Positions 46,931-59,559 of a stretch of 64,000 nucleotides of DNA are shown piece by piece. Source of the DNA: Leptoclinus maculatus (Eukaryota > Chordata > Actinopteri > Perciformes > Stichaeidae); contig JAVDOI010000008.1 of the NCBI GenBank assembly GCA_032191485.1, positions 3,239,799-3,303,798 of the forward strand, written 5' to 3'. The notes under the pieces are model-generated. The model saw only the letters and a list, made by a program, of their open reading frames with translations, ran no database searches and had not been told where the DNA came from. A program made the translations under genes and the position numbers. The number at the start of each line of letters is the position of its first letter. Positions within the stretch are counted from its first letter, which is position 1.

Positions 46931-48339
46931 ATCTCTCTCTTTGCCTGGATGCAGTTTGGCGTGCCACTCAAATCCAGCTCCACATTTGCATGTGCAAAAG
47001 AGCCCTGTGTTGAAGTGCCGCTGCGTCTCACCCCACCTTCAAGATGTGTGGTCGACGCGCCTGCGATTTGTTTAAGTGCTTACGAGAGCTCCTCATCCCA
47101 CAGACACAGTCTGTCCTTCTCAGACCTGATATGTTGTTTGTTTTCCAACATGTAATACCAGTTGTTGTTTTTTGTTTCCAGGCTCCTGGGTTATTTCCAG
47201 GAGACATCTCTGTGACCTGCGTGACATTTTCCGAACCCCCTCCCTGCACAGTTGTCTGTCACGGTTTCTGCCCTCAATGTTTGTCTTTCTATTTCCATAC
47301 TCTCATTCCATTTGGATGGAGCCGAATTTAGAGCCAGGTGGTTGGTTGTGAAGGTCATTTCAGGAGCACCTGTCCGCAAGCGTTCACCTGAGAGCCTAAA
47401 CTTAGGACCAGGCTTTAGGACCTGTTTTCACCCCCTTCTTAAATTTGACATGAATCTTTAAGCTGCAGGGCGAGGAGAGGAGAGATTTGGGTGTTATCAA
47501 AATTAAAGTGTCTGTTTACGAAGATGTATTTTTACCGTGCAACTTTTACAAGTCTGTTTTCAACTTTGGGATGTTTGAATGTGGACAAAATAAGAAAGTC
47601 TGCGGTCATACTTCAGCTTTCTTTAGAATAGTGATGACGGCGGATACATTGAAAGTTATTGTGACATTTCACAGATGTGTCTTTGTCCAATTAAAGTACA
47701 ATGTGACTTGTTGTTTGTCATAAGGAGAGTCCATTTCCTTTAGCTATTGTAACAGTTTCTCTTTTAGTTTTACCTTTAGCTACTATCATTTACTGTCTGT
47801 GCTTTAAGCTAACCATTTTAGCCATTTATCCGTTACTTTTAGCTGTTTTATTTTTGACTCAGGCTACATTTACCCCAACTATTTTTCATGCACTCTTGGT
47901 TACAACGTGTGGCATGTGAGGTGCTGTCTCAGTATGTATATATATATATATGTATAGATATATTTCACGTTATTTCTATTTTATAGAATTACTTTTGCTA
48001 CTCAACAGTCTTTCCACCCCCAACTGCAGAAGTACCTTGTTGGGTACAGATGTACCTCTGGCTGGGAGTCACCGCTTTACACGACAAAATTCAACAGAAT
48101 GTGTCAAAAAACAACTCAAAAACATCTACTTTACTTAATCCGTCTCAGAGATCTCATTATCGGGGTACAAGGCTTTTACCTGGCAGCTAAAGGCTACGCT
48201 ATAACGAAGGTTGATGCGCTGCTTGTTCGTCCGCCAGGGTTCAAATGATAACCTGGCGTCCCCCCCCCCTGAAGAAACGCTGCCATTTAATCTCAGATAA
48301 AAACCTCTCCTCTGCAATGTAAACAGCTGTTTCAAAATA
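46231..48339. other. Gene-poor stretch after the 13-bp minisatellite
   Basis: Begins with decayed array-like words (46231-46310). It then holds a stepped AAGTAC repeat piece (46545-46720), a poly-C run (46900-46927) and TA repeats (47936-47951). No exon was recognised. Confidence 0.5.
46900..46927 (+). repeat. Poly-C run (about 28 C)
   Basis: Uninterrupted homopolymer. Confidence 0.95.
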
Positions 48340-48472
48340 CTGGTTTAATTAAATCTCCCTTTATGATAATGATTCCATCTGAGCCAATAAATAGTAATAT
48401 TTGCGATGCCTTTTCCACTTCAGTGTAACACCAATATTATTTCTGCCGTTTAGCTGGAGCTGAAGCGTTGCG
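48340..48472. promoter_or_regulatory. Candidate conserved non-coding element
   Basis: AT-rich but complex block with words such as ggtttaattaaatctccctt and gagccaataaatagtaatat, containing homeodomain-type TAAT cores. It ends at a poly-G run (48473-48490). An inference from composition. Confidence 0.3.
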
Positions 48473-48490
48473 GGGGGGGGGGGGGGGGGG
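48473..48490 (+). repeat. Poly-G run (18 G)
   Basis: Uninterrupted homopolymer. Confidence 0.9.
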
Positions 48491-50154
48491 CAAACAGGAT
48501 GAGCGCGTCATTAAGGCCGTGCGTCGACATGCGGCAAAGTATCCAGTCTGTTAATAAGTAATGACTGCCCGAGATCACAGGAACCTCACGCTACAACAAA
48601 ACAAGTTAAGCACAAGCTTTGATAATGACTGTTAATAATTCAATATGTGTAATTATCGCTTTACAGGAAAGCACAATGGCGGCGGCTCGCTGTGGGGATA
48701 GTGGTGCAGCAATTAAAAAAAAAACGAAAAAAAACGAGAGAGATCGAGGTCAGCGGATCAAGGAAAGTCGACAAACGCTGACCTTACATGAGAAACATGA
48801 AGGGGAAAAAGCAGCAAGGGTTTATGTTTTTTGATTGAACATTTGGAACATCCTCACGTCTTGATGTTACAAAAAAAAAAATACATTTCTAGATTAATGG
48901 GAAACCCTCTTGGCCTCGGTTTGTGATACTCACAGCATCTCTCACTGCTCTCTGCCACCTATACACTACTTCCTCAAATTTGCTTCTCCATTGTCCCTGA
49001 GACCTTGCACTAGCCAAATGTCGAGGTTGCGCATTTGCAACTCAAAACTAGCCAGATCAATGGTGAGCGTAATCACTCTATTTGTCATCCCCAGATTTGA
49101 ATTTCACAATGAGTGTGTGGAGAGGAGGAGGAGGAGGGAGAAAGAAGAAACCTGGAAAGATGTATGACTTCTCTCCAAATCAATGTCTTTCAACAGCCCT
49201 CCGCTCCTCTTTTTGACGGGAGAGGGCATTCACGCGCATTTGGCGGCCATTGTCGGCAGCAAAATGACTAATCATAACATCATTGATGTGTTAAAAAAAA
49301 AAAAACGACTACAGACGACAGTACCATTGACAACCTTTGGTCCCATCCAGAGAGAAAGAGTTAATTTGATCATGATGACACCAGTCTCTTTCAAGCCCCT
49401 TTTCAGGCCAGCAGCAGCTGGGGCTGGAAGAGCATGAGATGGGATGAATCCTCCGCGGAGCGAGGAGGGAGGGGGAGTAAAAAAAAAAGAAAAATGACAA
49501 GAAGGGTCGTTATTACGTCTCCATTTTTGGGACTGAGAAGGGGTTTCTGAATTGCCCCGGATTGCGATCCTGCGTTCGTTTTCATTCCTATATAGACCCT
49601 CGGAGCGGCAAATGGGCCTTGGGCCAGTGCGAAGGCGCTGGAGCTGGAACAGGAATAAGATCACAATTACATGTAAAGCCCAGAGAGGGAAAGAAGAGGT
49701 GGAGAGACAGAAAGAGGGAGCCGATGAGCCCTAATTGCCAGATGGTGAATATTTTCGCTCCCTTTCAACGGCGCATTAATTGCAGGGCTGCCCGGGGGTT
49801 GAGACGTACTGATCAGTGTGGCAGAGGATCCTGACCCTGATTATCCCCCCTCAGACTCCCCCCCCCCCCCCCCCTGCCGGAGAGACAGTGAGCAGTAAAG
49901 GGGGGGGTCTGAGAGGGGAGGTGAGGGGTTTTTGCAACAGTTTACCCACCCAATCATTTGCCTATCGAGCCACCTGGGCCTCGACACTTTTAGGGTTTCA
50001 AGTTGGAGAGGAGGTGATGGCGAGGAGGCAGGGTGGAGGGTCTTTTAGGGACAAGAGAATGAGAAAGGGGTGTGATGACGATAGGTAAGGACAGATCACC
50101 CCCCCCCATATGTCCTCCTCCTCTCCTCCCTCTTCACCCACCTTTCCCTCCTCC

Positions 50155-50300
50155 TCCTCCTCTCCCAGCTCCTCGTTTACATATCTCCAAAAGACGTAAT
50201 TGAATTAAATAAAGCTTTCCTTCGGGGCAGCTGCCACAGCTGCTGTTTGTGGCATGTCAAAAGGCCCGCCACTTTAAGAGCACTTACATATGCTCCAAAT
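50155..50300. promoter_or_regulatory. Candidate conserved non-coding element with paired CAGCTG E-boxes
   Basis: Contains catatctccaaaagacgtaa and ttgaattaaataaagc, then gcagctgccacagctgctgt with two CAGCTG E-boxes nine bases apart. Flanks are simple pyrimidine-rich and CA sequence. Regulatory role inferred only. Confidence 0.35.
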
Positions 50301-50441
50301 TAGCAGGTCAGATAGGCGGACGCGCGATGACAGGGCCGAGGCTGCCAGCGCGACAAGGGGCCCGCAGCTGTGAGCAATTCACTGGCAGAGCGGGGGGGCT
50401 CTGTCAGACCCCTGATTATGAAGGGCAGCAGTGCACGTGCT

Positions 50442-50442
<1 letters not shown>

Positions 50443-50478
<36 letters not shown>
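50443..50478 (+). repeat. (CA)n microsatellite
   Basis: About 18 CA units. Confidence 0.95.
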
Positions 50479-50479
<1 letters not shown>

Positions 50480-51269
50480 TGTAGACACGCGGGTCACTGC
50501 GGTATTTAGAAAGAATGAGGAGGATGTGACCCTGAGGAATCCTTTAAGAAAACACTGATTAGAAATAATGAAAAGCAAATCTAATGATCAACGAGAAACA
50601 TCACAGATACTGTGTGTCTGTCAACACAAACATCTGCTTTTCAGATCGAGATCGAAAACACAGATTAGTCACGTGCACAAAGTCGACCTTATAATATGAT
50701 AATAAATATCTTATTATACTGTTATGAATGAATTGAACCCTTTCAGTCTCATCTGACATTGATTCATTGTTCTGTGGCTGAGTAAGCACTTCTTATCATT
50801 AGCTTAACATGTACAGCATATATAGTGCACGTATTTGGGCAATTACACATTTTGCCGCGTTTGTGAGCGATGTACTGCAGCGCACCGGTTGGGTAGTTTA
50901 AGTGCAGACACGCCTCGTTCACCTGAGACAGGAACAGCACAGGTGTAAACAAGGGTATAAATGATGGCTGGATTCCATTTAGCTGCATCAGGTTCGGGCT
51001 CATTGTCTGCGTTCACTGCTACGAAAAGTTAAAAAATGTCCGCTGCGAGAAAGGCGGCTTTTATTTGGGTGTTTACGTTCTCATCACATGACCCTCGCAG
51101 GACCTGGAGAGCTTTTTAATACACAACGCCAGCTTAAGAAGTCAAGATATTTGTGTATTTGGTGTATTTCCCTTGAGACTAATCTTAGCCTCAGCCGGTG
51201 TGCACTGTCCATCCTTAACAAGCTGAACTGTGCATCCGACTGCGACAATTGAATATTGCACAAATAACA

Positions 51270-51545
51270 CAAAAAAAGGGAAATGTTTGCGCTGCCTGGC
51301 GGCGTTGCTGTTCACCGAGGGTTTGGATGCGATGATGAGCGGAGGCCTTTTTGAAATGATGTCAACACTTTACTTCAGTTATGTATCCAGCGAGACACGC
51401 CCGACACGTCGCAATCAACCGTTGTGAACAATCATCTAATGACTTGTCGCTCAAGGTCTGCCCGGGCAATTACGTTGCATTTGCATGGCAGTGAATGGTG
51501 TTTATGACAAATAATCCGTGTCCTAATTGCTTGTCTGTTTTCCTT
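51270..51545. promoter_or_regulatory. Candidate conserved non-coding element
   Basis: Complex non-repetitive block with cgcaatcaaccgttgtgaac, a SOX-like AACAAT and an octamer-like atttgcatgg near 51479. It is flanked by ordinary AT-rich DNA. Inference from complexity and motif density. Confidence 0.33.
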
Positions 51546-51639
51546 AAGACGTGTTCTGCTGATAGGATGTGATTAGCTGGAGGCAGAAGAGTAAAGCCAA
51601 GTCGACGCCGATCATACAGGTTATGTTTAGCAGCAGAGG

Positions 51640-51800
51640 GCGGCCTTTTTCAGATTGTCTGGGAATGTTTTTTTGGATCTTTTCGGGCCCAAACCAGATC
51701 ATCTTTTTACAAAGGATTTGTCCCCTGTAGGGTCCCTGGCCCCCAAAAGAGTTTGAGAACCCGTGTGTTACCATTGTTATGGAAATAAACATTGCAGTGG
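51640..51800 (+). mobile_element. hAT-like terminal fragment
   Basis: Contains tagggtccctggcccccaaa followed by agagtttgagaacccgtgtg. This resembles the degenerate 'gtccccaaa...gtttgagaacc' ends of old hAT-superfamily elements. Boundaries are uncertain. Confidence 0.35.
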
Positions 51801-52639
51801 GACAAAACAGGTAGAGACTGTTCAAAGGTGTCACATAATGGGGGATTTGTTGTTTTTGAGGTGTCACAAAATGTTTGCCATAAACCATCCTCCATGTGCT
51901 CATACTGGCTGATACAGTAGATTGACCAGGGTCAGACTGGGACAACAATCCAGTTAGGTTACCTGTTAGATTCTGTTTACTGTTGAACAACTAAACACAA
52001 AAACTGCTTCAAACATCAAAAATAATTAGAAAATAGAAGGAAAAAAGCCAAATGTTCTGAATTTAAAGAGTCTACTGCACTTCAATTATTACGGTTAAAT
52101 GGATAAATATATATATTTTGTGTGTTCTAAGACTAGACACATGTGTATAAATACATCAGTCCATAACACACTTTGCCTTGAACTCCTGTTTTATGCTTTT
52201 CTAGTATGACGGACGTCTCTTAGATGTCGACATCCGTCTTCTTATACCCGGAACTTTATCTGTTGTTTCTCGTTGTGGAATGATTTCCTTCTTGCATCAC
52301 ATTTCAAAAATTGGACAATGCACCCAAACACAAAGAACACAACGTTCATAAAAGACACTTTTATTATTCTCTTAGGATAAACACCACAGAAGGCCTCATC
52401 TGCACCACATTATGACTCGTTCAGGTCTTTGTCCGGTTCAATTATAACACACTACTTGACTCTATATCTGCAGACTCCTGCAGGAAACAAAAGTTGTCAA
52501 AGCCGGTTTAGAACAAATGAATCCTCTTTGAGCGAACGTCGGCGGACACCTTTTAAACCGGGAGCGCTCTGCTTCTGAACTTGAGGTCGTTATTGTTCCG
52601 CGCTGTCCTGTGGCGGGCAGCAAAAGGCCGTGACTCAGC

Positions 52640-53100
52640 TGTTTGCGATGCAACATTGGAGAATAATGGATGTGAAGGCGCACCAAACACTGCCGTTAAA
52701 AAATGCATGAGCGCCCCCGAAAAAATCTCCCTCTCCCTCCGCAGAATAGAGCTATCACTGGTGCCTGTTATCTCCCCGAACCCCCAGGTAGAAAATGGTA
52801 ATGATACCACTTAACATCGCTGCACATATGGAGGGAAAATGGAAATGCCAACAGCACCTCAACTATAAAGCAAATCAAATTGAAATATTAATCCGCTGAT
52901 TAATATAACATTATGAGAGCCCATTCTCTTTGTTGTTAAACAACAAAGGGTTGCAAAATAAGCAACTGCCTAAGAGGTAAGGGGTTTAAAAGAGTCCCAC
53001 AGAGGTGCTAAAGCCCCTTTCAAACATCATTACTCTGCATAATGTATTCCCTTCCACAGTGCTGAGATTTGATATTGATGTTTACTCATTTATTTTTTAA
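52640..53100. promoter_or_regulatory. Strong candidate conserved non-coding element with inverted SOX motifs
   Basis: About 460 bp of complex AT-rich sequence with no simple repeats. It has words typical of developmental enhancers (gaaatattaatccgctgatt, aacattatgagagcccattc). It contains the perfect inverted repeat ctttgttgtt-a-aacaacaaag at 52928-52948. Each arm carries a CTTTGTT / AACAAAG SOX-type site. There is no open reading frame of note across the core. Confidence 0.42.
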
Positions 53101-53410
53101 TTAACGTTCGTTGTTAATGAATTCTTTGATGAGAGGCATTTTGTAAATCATTATCCTTGGAAGAGGGAAAAAAAGGGGGACGCGTTGCTCTTGCCCCTTA
53201 TACCCGTGACAGAAGAAGAAGAAGAAGAAGAAGAAGAAGAAGAAGAAAGAGAGGTGTAAGGGGAAAAAGTTGCACGCAAGAAGAAGTAGGGTCATTGTTT
53301 AAAGTTTGTTTTTTGATGTGTTGATTCTTTTTTTTTTTCCTCCCCGTGTTGCTGTTTTTCTGATTGCATCTTCTATCTACAAGGGATGAGCGTATACGCA
53401 GCCAACAGGG

Positions 53411-53452
<42 letters not shown>

Positions 53453-54149
53453 CCGGTGTGGATACTTAGCTAATTACAGGAATATAACTCAAGGCTTTCG
53501 GAGAGTCGCTCCAGTGGGGGAGGACGGGTGCCGTTTTATCCACGGAGCCCTTTGGTGGAACTCTGTCCTTCCCCTCTTTAATATTGATCGCTGGGGATCT
53601 CCAGGAGGACACGGAGTGGGCTCGGAGGCTGGGAAAGTTTGTTGGACAGACAGTTTACTCTTTCTCACAAGTGTCACAAACATCGGGTACTTTATTTGAA
53701 TCGCAGGAGTGATCTGCTGCCCCTCACCTGCCTCCTGCAGCATGTGCATCCAGTGATTCATGTCAGAATGTAGCTTCTTCTTTTCTTTCAATGCAAATCA
53801 ACTTTGACTCTTAATTAACACATCATTATTTTTCCCCAATTGTAAATATATCTCATGTAAAGACTCAAGTGCAGACAAAACTTCGTAGTGTCTGTCTTGC
53901 TCTCTGTACCACAGAGCTCCACCATCCATCATTAGGAATGCACGTCACATGCTCCGGAGGACATTGTTCCCTCATTACAATGAACACGCACAAGCTGTAG
54001 TTCATTTCAAAATCAGTCCCACATTCAACGACCTGCTATGGCATTATTTAGCCTTTTTAAAAAATGAATTAATCTGCCAAGATTGTCATTATAACAAACC
54101 CCCTTTTTTGATATTATTAAATGTAGGCCTTTTAGAAAATGTACAGGTA
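53101..54149. other. Gene-poor stretch with GAA and GT repeats
   Basis: (GAA)n at 53212-53247 and (GT)n at 53415-53444 in otherwise unique DNA. No exon was recognised. Confidence 0.5.
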
Positions 54150-54365
54150 CAATAGCTACTCTGCCAGGGAGGTTATTGTTTGGTTTGTCAGCAGGATTTC
54201 AGAAAAACAACAAGACCAGATTTTCATGAAATGTAGAGGAAGGGTGTATCATGGGACGTGTCCAAATCACGGGGCGGACACACCAATTATTCTTTATTTT
54301 TTTGTAAAGATTGCTAATTAGGGCTTGGCCTTGGCGGAGGTCTGCGCTCTCTCCGACAGCCCTTC
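54150..54365 (+). repeat. Dispersed repeat ending 'GGGCTTGGCCTTGGCGGAGG'
   Basis: Starts near ccagggaggttattgtttgg and ends with gggcttggccttggcggagg followed by tctgcgctctc. It matches the two ends of a widespread animal interspersed repeat that begins 'agGaaGGTTATGTTT' and ends 'GGCGGAGGTCTGCGCTCT'. The middle is shortened. Confidence 0.65.
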
Positions 54366-54884
54366 GTGGTTTTCACTGTCACTCGTGGAGAGTGTGGTGT
54401 TTCCTCGTGGAGGAAAAGGTGCACGCAGATGTGAACGTGATGCGTTGGAAGAGCAAGTGAAGTTGTTCTTTACCGTCTTCTTGATGTAAAACATTGTAAC
54501 ATAAGGCATCCTCTCCTCTCAGAAAACTCTTTGTTTGGCTGTAAACAGACAAACAAAGTCGCTCTTCTTCTTCTGCTGCATTTCTGACGGAGGAGCCATG
54601 TGTGTTTGTGTGTTTGTTGGTGGATTCATTGTGTGGACTCGGACTGAAATCTAGGACTCGCTCGTACCATCATTAACCGCAGACGTCAGTGAATCAGCCA
54701 GGACCAAAATGTTACATCGAGTAGTTCATATTTTTTTTTAGCACTCCGCTCAAACTTCACACTCGTAAACTCATCCACGTCGTGATTAGACGCTCAGAGC
54801 AACGGAAGCACAGCATGAAGAGCGACGCAGGTCTTTTACTCAGGAGATCAATGTTTGTTTCCTGTGTGAAAACCAAAAGTTGAG

Positions 54885-54985
54885 TTATGTTTACTGACGA
54901 CGTTCATGTGACGCTAAGTCACTGAGTCCCATGAACTAAGTTGTTTTGTTGCCTAAACCTCACCGCGATCTTCCATTTTTAGTTT
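54885..54985 (-). repeat. Dispersed 'TTTAGGCAACAAAAC' repeat fragment, reversed
   Basis: Contains ttgttttgttgcctaaacct on the plus strand, the reverse of the words at 28890. Confidence 0.45.
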
Positions 54986-55069
54986 GCTAATATCATGTCC
55001 TGAGTGGCAACTGTACAATCTGATTGCAAAATGCTAACATGCTATTGCTATTCACATGTCTCGTTTTTT

Positions 55070-55255
55070 TTTACCCTCAGATCCATTGTTGTCAATGTAG
55101 AGGTGCGGAGGGAGCGCTGCAACACTAAAGTCGCGTTGTGCAAGCATTCCCAAGTGCCAGAAATAATTCAACTTTTGGAACCTGCTGCATGTCGTGCGAC
55201 GAGAAACGACCAAATACAGCTGACAGATAGCTTTCCTTTTAGTCAATCATTTTAG
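55070..55255 (+). repeat. Unnamed dispersed repeat, copy A
   Basis: Shares an ordered set of words with 62790-62985: gttgtcaat, then a GC-rich middle with gagcgc, then caacttttggaac, then tgca(t/c)gtc(g/a)tg, then gacgag or gatgag followed by a(c)aaa. Spacing is similar in both copies. Strongly diverged; family not recognised. Confidence 0.5.
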
Positions 55256-56169
55256 GGCAGGGTTAGCCAGAGCTTTGCTATCTTTCCCTCTGATTATTTT
55301 ACTCGCTTCATCCTTTCTGTCCAAGGACGTCACATCTGGTTGAAAGGTCGGCCAAACCGACACAGGACAATCGAACAGTGAAGCTACTGTGACGGATTCA
55401 CGGCGAGGGAAACCAATTTCTCTTGTTTTGACTTTTAGTCAGAAAGGCTTATTGCTAAATTACCGCAACTTCATCATCATTGCCATCGCAGCGTGAAGGT
55501 TTTGATTGCTTAGTAATGGCAGGCGCGACAGTAGCGCAACCCCCCCACCACCCCACCCCCCTCACCAAGCACCTTAATAAAAAGGATGAAAGCGGCACGG
55601 CTGGCGCTCTCCGCGCGTTTTTAGACGCAACATGTGAATGAACCCTGAGTTTGTCTTTTGCCGGCAAAAGGCAGAGAAGAAGAAGAAGAAGTCAGCAATG
55701 CACGCACAGTTGTATGAACATGAACAAAACCAAATAAAGAAAAATAAAAATCTTTATTTTTTTAAATTTTCTTACTTTGGCCTTTAAAACATTTTATTTT
55801 CCAATGTTATATGTCTGTTATACCTCGAGGATACACACAGTGTGTTGTTTCCAAGAAAACTCCATAGGGCTCCTTCACAGCACAGGGAGGAGAGTAGTCG
55901 GGGGGTACGCATCATTTAATAATGATTTCCCAATATTGACAACAAGAATGCAGGAATATGCTGCAGAGCGTTGTTCGGGGACTGTGTGCCTATGATACTG
56001 TAGGCTAGTCTCAGTGTGAGGTTTGGACCAGTTGGCCACCGATGAGTCTCAAGCCCCCCCCATCCCATCTGGAGCCATCTTGGAGATGAAGCAAAAAAAC
56101 CTGGAGCCTGTCCATCCCTTGGCAGGGCCGGCCTCGTCTCTACACATACAAGCCTGATCGTCTCTAATC

Positions 56170-56420
56170 CTACCAAGGAATTAATTGCTTAATTGGATCA
56201 ATTAGATGTCCCAATAGGTCTTGAAGACGTGCGGTAGGTGCATCAAATAATTATGAATAAAATGTGAATCAATATTTGAAAGGACCGTGTGGTTGTTCCT
56301 CGATTGCTGAGGGTTATTTGCGTCTCCCGCACACGACATTGAGACGATCCCAGACGAGTTTCAAACCGTGCTTAATATTCATTTGCTCGTGTCACAATCT
56401 CATTTCAATCTTTTTCCAAG
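56170..56420. promoter_or_regulatory. Candidate conserved non-coding element with clustered TAAT cores
   Basis: Contains ggaattaattgcttaattgg and atcaattagatgtcccaata, then caaataattatgaataaaat. There are at least six ATTA/TAAT cores within about 100 bp, plus a downstream complex block. Fits a homeodomain-bound enhancer; inference only. Confidence 0.33.
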
Positions 56421-57541
56421 TTTGCGTCACTCAGCGACATTATGCATTGCTTGTTTTTAGAGACAGAAGAACTATTTTCATGACTTATGGCATTTGCAGT
56501 ATCTCAAAGATCGCACTGCTGTTTCTCTTCCTTCGAGCCAGTTTTTAAATGGAGCCAAACTGCACGGCTTTAAAGGCACATTCATCAAAAAAAAAGCGAG
56601 TGCGGGTGCGCTGCAGATGCTGCCACTTTTTCTTTTAAAAAAAAAAAACTGAAAAAAAAAAAGATTGCAAGTAGAATTATGGCTTTTCATCAGCCGATAA
56701 ATTTCACTTGTGATTAATTGCAACACTCACTTTTGGGATCACTTCTGCACAAAAGAGCATTTCTGCTTTGTAAAATTCATATAAAAGAAATGCAAATCAA
56801 TGGTGTTCTTGGCACCAAACATATGCTGCCACAATGCCAACAAGCCTGCCCCTGACAACCCCAGCTGGGGGCTTGTAAGACTTGCTCTTGGCAAAAGACG
56901 TTTTTTTTCCACCCGCTTTGCAAATGATCACCAATTAATACGAACAGCATCCAATTCTAATTTTGCACCTGGTAAGATTGTGAGTATCTTGTAAAGCTCT
57001 TCTAAGCTATGGATCCAAATTACTGGATGTTTTCTGCCCTCCCTTTTTTTGGGACCTCTGCAGCAGCAGAAAAAAAAAAAAAAAGACGGTGGCAAAAGTC
57101 CATAACCCATCAAGACCAACATCATTGGAAACCATTGAAATGACCGTTTAGCGTGCTTCAGATGTGAAGACGGAATTTAGCTGAGGGGGGTTTCAGAGGC
57201 GAGAAAGTGTGTGATCTTTTATCCTCACGCAACAATATGATCCTCATACAAAAATAACAAAATCTGTAGACATATGCCACAGAGGAAAGAAACATTTATA
57301 TCTGAAAATGTATTTTGTTTTCACGGAGCCACATAAACTTTCTCCCCCATCGTTTAGTTTCTCCACTTTCTTCAATCTAAAACTTTCACAAGATGTAGGA
57401 GAGGGAAATCAAGGATGTGTTTATCACTTGGTAACACAGCAGCATCCATCCATGTGATGAATTCCACTTTATTTTCCCAAAGAAAATGAAACTACAACAA
57501 TTCAAAAAAGGCGTTTCACGTCACTAATTGCTCATCAGAGC

Positions 57542-57575
<34 letters not shown>
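57542..57575 (+). repeat. (CT)n microsatellite
   Basis: About 17 CT units. Confidence 0.95.
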
Positions 57576-57580
<5 letters not shown>

Positions 57581-57599
57581 CATCTCTCACTCTGAAATT

Positions 57600-57800
57600 G
57601 ATACTCGCCATACGACTTATGATGGATAGGAAGCTTTAACGAGCTCTTACAAGCAATTAAGTAATCAGGGAACCCTGCTGCTCGGCGCTGGAGCTAGCGA
57701 GAGCAGTGACAAACGGAGGCCCATCAGCGGCGTAATCAGCACAGGACACAGTCACCGCTGCTCACCACTCCCTAACCCAGGGCAGCAATGGGCAGAGCAG
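57600..57800. promoter_or_regulatory. Candidate conserved non-coding element
   Basis: Unique block with tacaagcaattaagtaatca, then a GC-richer part with caaacggaggcccatcagcg. Non-repetitive and without a coding frame. Inferred. Confidence 0.33.
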
Positions 57801-58574
57801 CAGGCTCCCATCTCGTGTTATTGTTTTGTCTGCAAAATAAGTGTCTGAACTTTGTGACTCTGAGACGTGCTCGTGACGGAGTCTTAACATCCTATATGCT
57901 TTTATAGGCGTTAAAGATTCCACTTCAAACTTTACACACGAACAAAAAAAAACAAAAACAAGAAGTAGCAGAAAGTAAAGACCTCTCAGGTCTTACTGCC
58001 AAACTCAAACACCTTCATAGTGGAGGAGCAGTAATGGGCAACAAGTAACGGGAGTGGAGGCAGCGCACAGATCGTCCTCATCAGGCTCAAAGCACAACGC
58101 CGGTTTGTGGGGATAAATTGGGAAAAGACGAAGAGAAACGAACAACTTTTAGTACAATCACACGTCATTATCAATAACAGAAAAGTCACAAACCTGCAGA
58201 AATAAATCAATTCTTTAGTTGGGAAATTTTACTGTACAATGTGATTTAATAAAAATACAAATCCACCGTATAAATTCATATTTATTCATATTTTAGATGA
58301 CACAATCAAACTTACTGTACTCTGTGTATTGTTTTGTTTTTATTATATCCTTTTAACAGATTTCTCTCCTGCTAAAACAATAAAATATTTGAAGGAGGAA
58401 GTGAGTTTATTCAAATAGAGATAACAGAGTGAACACAGTTGAAAGGAAATCACTTTGACAAAACAGCCTTTAACACGTTACGTGAAGCACTTTGTAACCC
58501 GACTTTAGAAACGTGCTCTAAAAACTTAATTTAGATTTATCATTATTTTTTTTTACCTCTCTCATGTCCGTGCA

Positions 58575-58655
58575 CTGACTATGGAGCTGGAGCCAGGAGG
58601 CGATTAGCTTAGCTTAGCATAAAGACTGGAAGCAGAGGGAAAATAATTAGTCACT
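58575..58655 (+). repeat. Dispersed 'AGCTTAGCATAAAGACTGGA' repeat fragment
   Basis: Contains gccaggaggcgattagctta followed by gcttagcataaagactggaa and gcagagggaaa. This is the signature of a very common percomorph repeat, here truncated on the right. Confidence 0.65.
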
Positions 58656-59203
58656 GTGTGAATTTTTATTTGCAACTCCCTGGAAAACCTTCTTTAAAAA
58701 TAATATAATATATATAATTTGATGTTACAGGGCAGTTTGAGCGTCAGTTGGTTGTATACGTGGTAAACATTTTCATGTTGTGACGAGGAAAGTGAAATCT
58801 AACTGCAGGATCTGGTGTTCTCAGCTCACAGCTCACCCGGGGCGTCTGAGCTGGTTGAGCTCCATGCAGCATGTTGGACGCCCCAGGGCGGCGTGACACG
58901 TCTCCCACACTCTCCGACTCCTCTGAATAATTCTGCCCCGACCATACGTATCACATCTCATTTGGGGAAGAGAGGGGTGTGGGGTGTGGATGGGGGGGGG
59001 GGGGTATTGAAAATCAAATATGTTGCTTATTAATAGGACGACTTTGGCGAACGCTACCTGGAGAAAAGCCGGAGGGGGGGAGCGACTGTAGGAGAGAGGG
59101 ACGCCTACAGTGTGGTTTCTCTCTCTCTCTTCTGTGCAAAAAGAAGGAGAAACAGCTGAGGGGGCAGATTTCTCATCGCTAAACTGGCACAGTTGATTAA
59201 GGT

Positions 59204-59204
<1 letters not shown>

Positions 59205-59248
<44 letters not shown>
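59205..59248 (+). repeat. (CA)n microsatellite
   Basis: About 22 CA units. Confidence 0.95.
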
Positions 59249-59250
<2 letters not shown>

Positions 59251-59559
59251 ATAGTGCACACACACTTTATGGAAATCAGAGAGCCAGGGTGTGTTAGTCA
59301 GCCGTGCATGAAAAGCACAGAGCTTCATGTGTTTATTGTGTGTTTGGGGTGCAGGAGAAAGAGAGTAAATAAAGGTAAAGATGACAAAACAAAGATGATT
59401 TCTTCTTTTCTTGGTTTCAAACAACATTTACTCGCGTTCTCTACTAAAAGTTACTTCAAGGAACTGATTTTGGCGACCTCTGTGGACAAAAGCAGTCGTG
59501 TTTCTGAGCACCAGAGTCCCTTAAGAAAACCTCTCATTTTCCTCAAGCAGTTGTCTGAC

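Noticed and set aside
47179..47331. Possible exon after the tttgtttccag acceptor-like site near 47180
   Set aside because: There is a good polypyrimidine tract, but the encoded peptide matches nothing and no partner exons were found.
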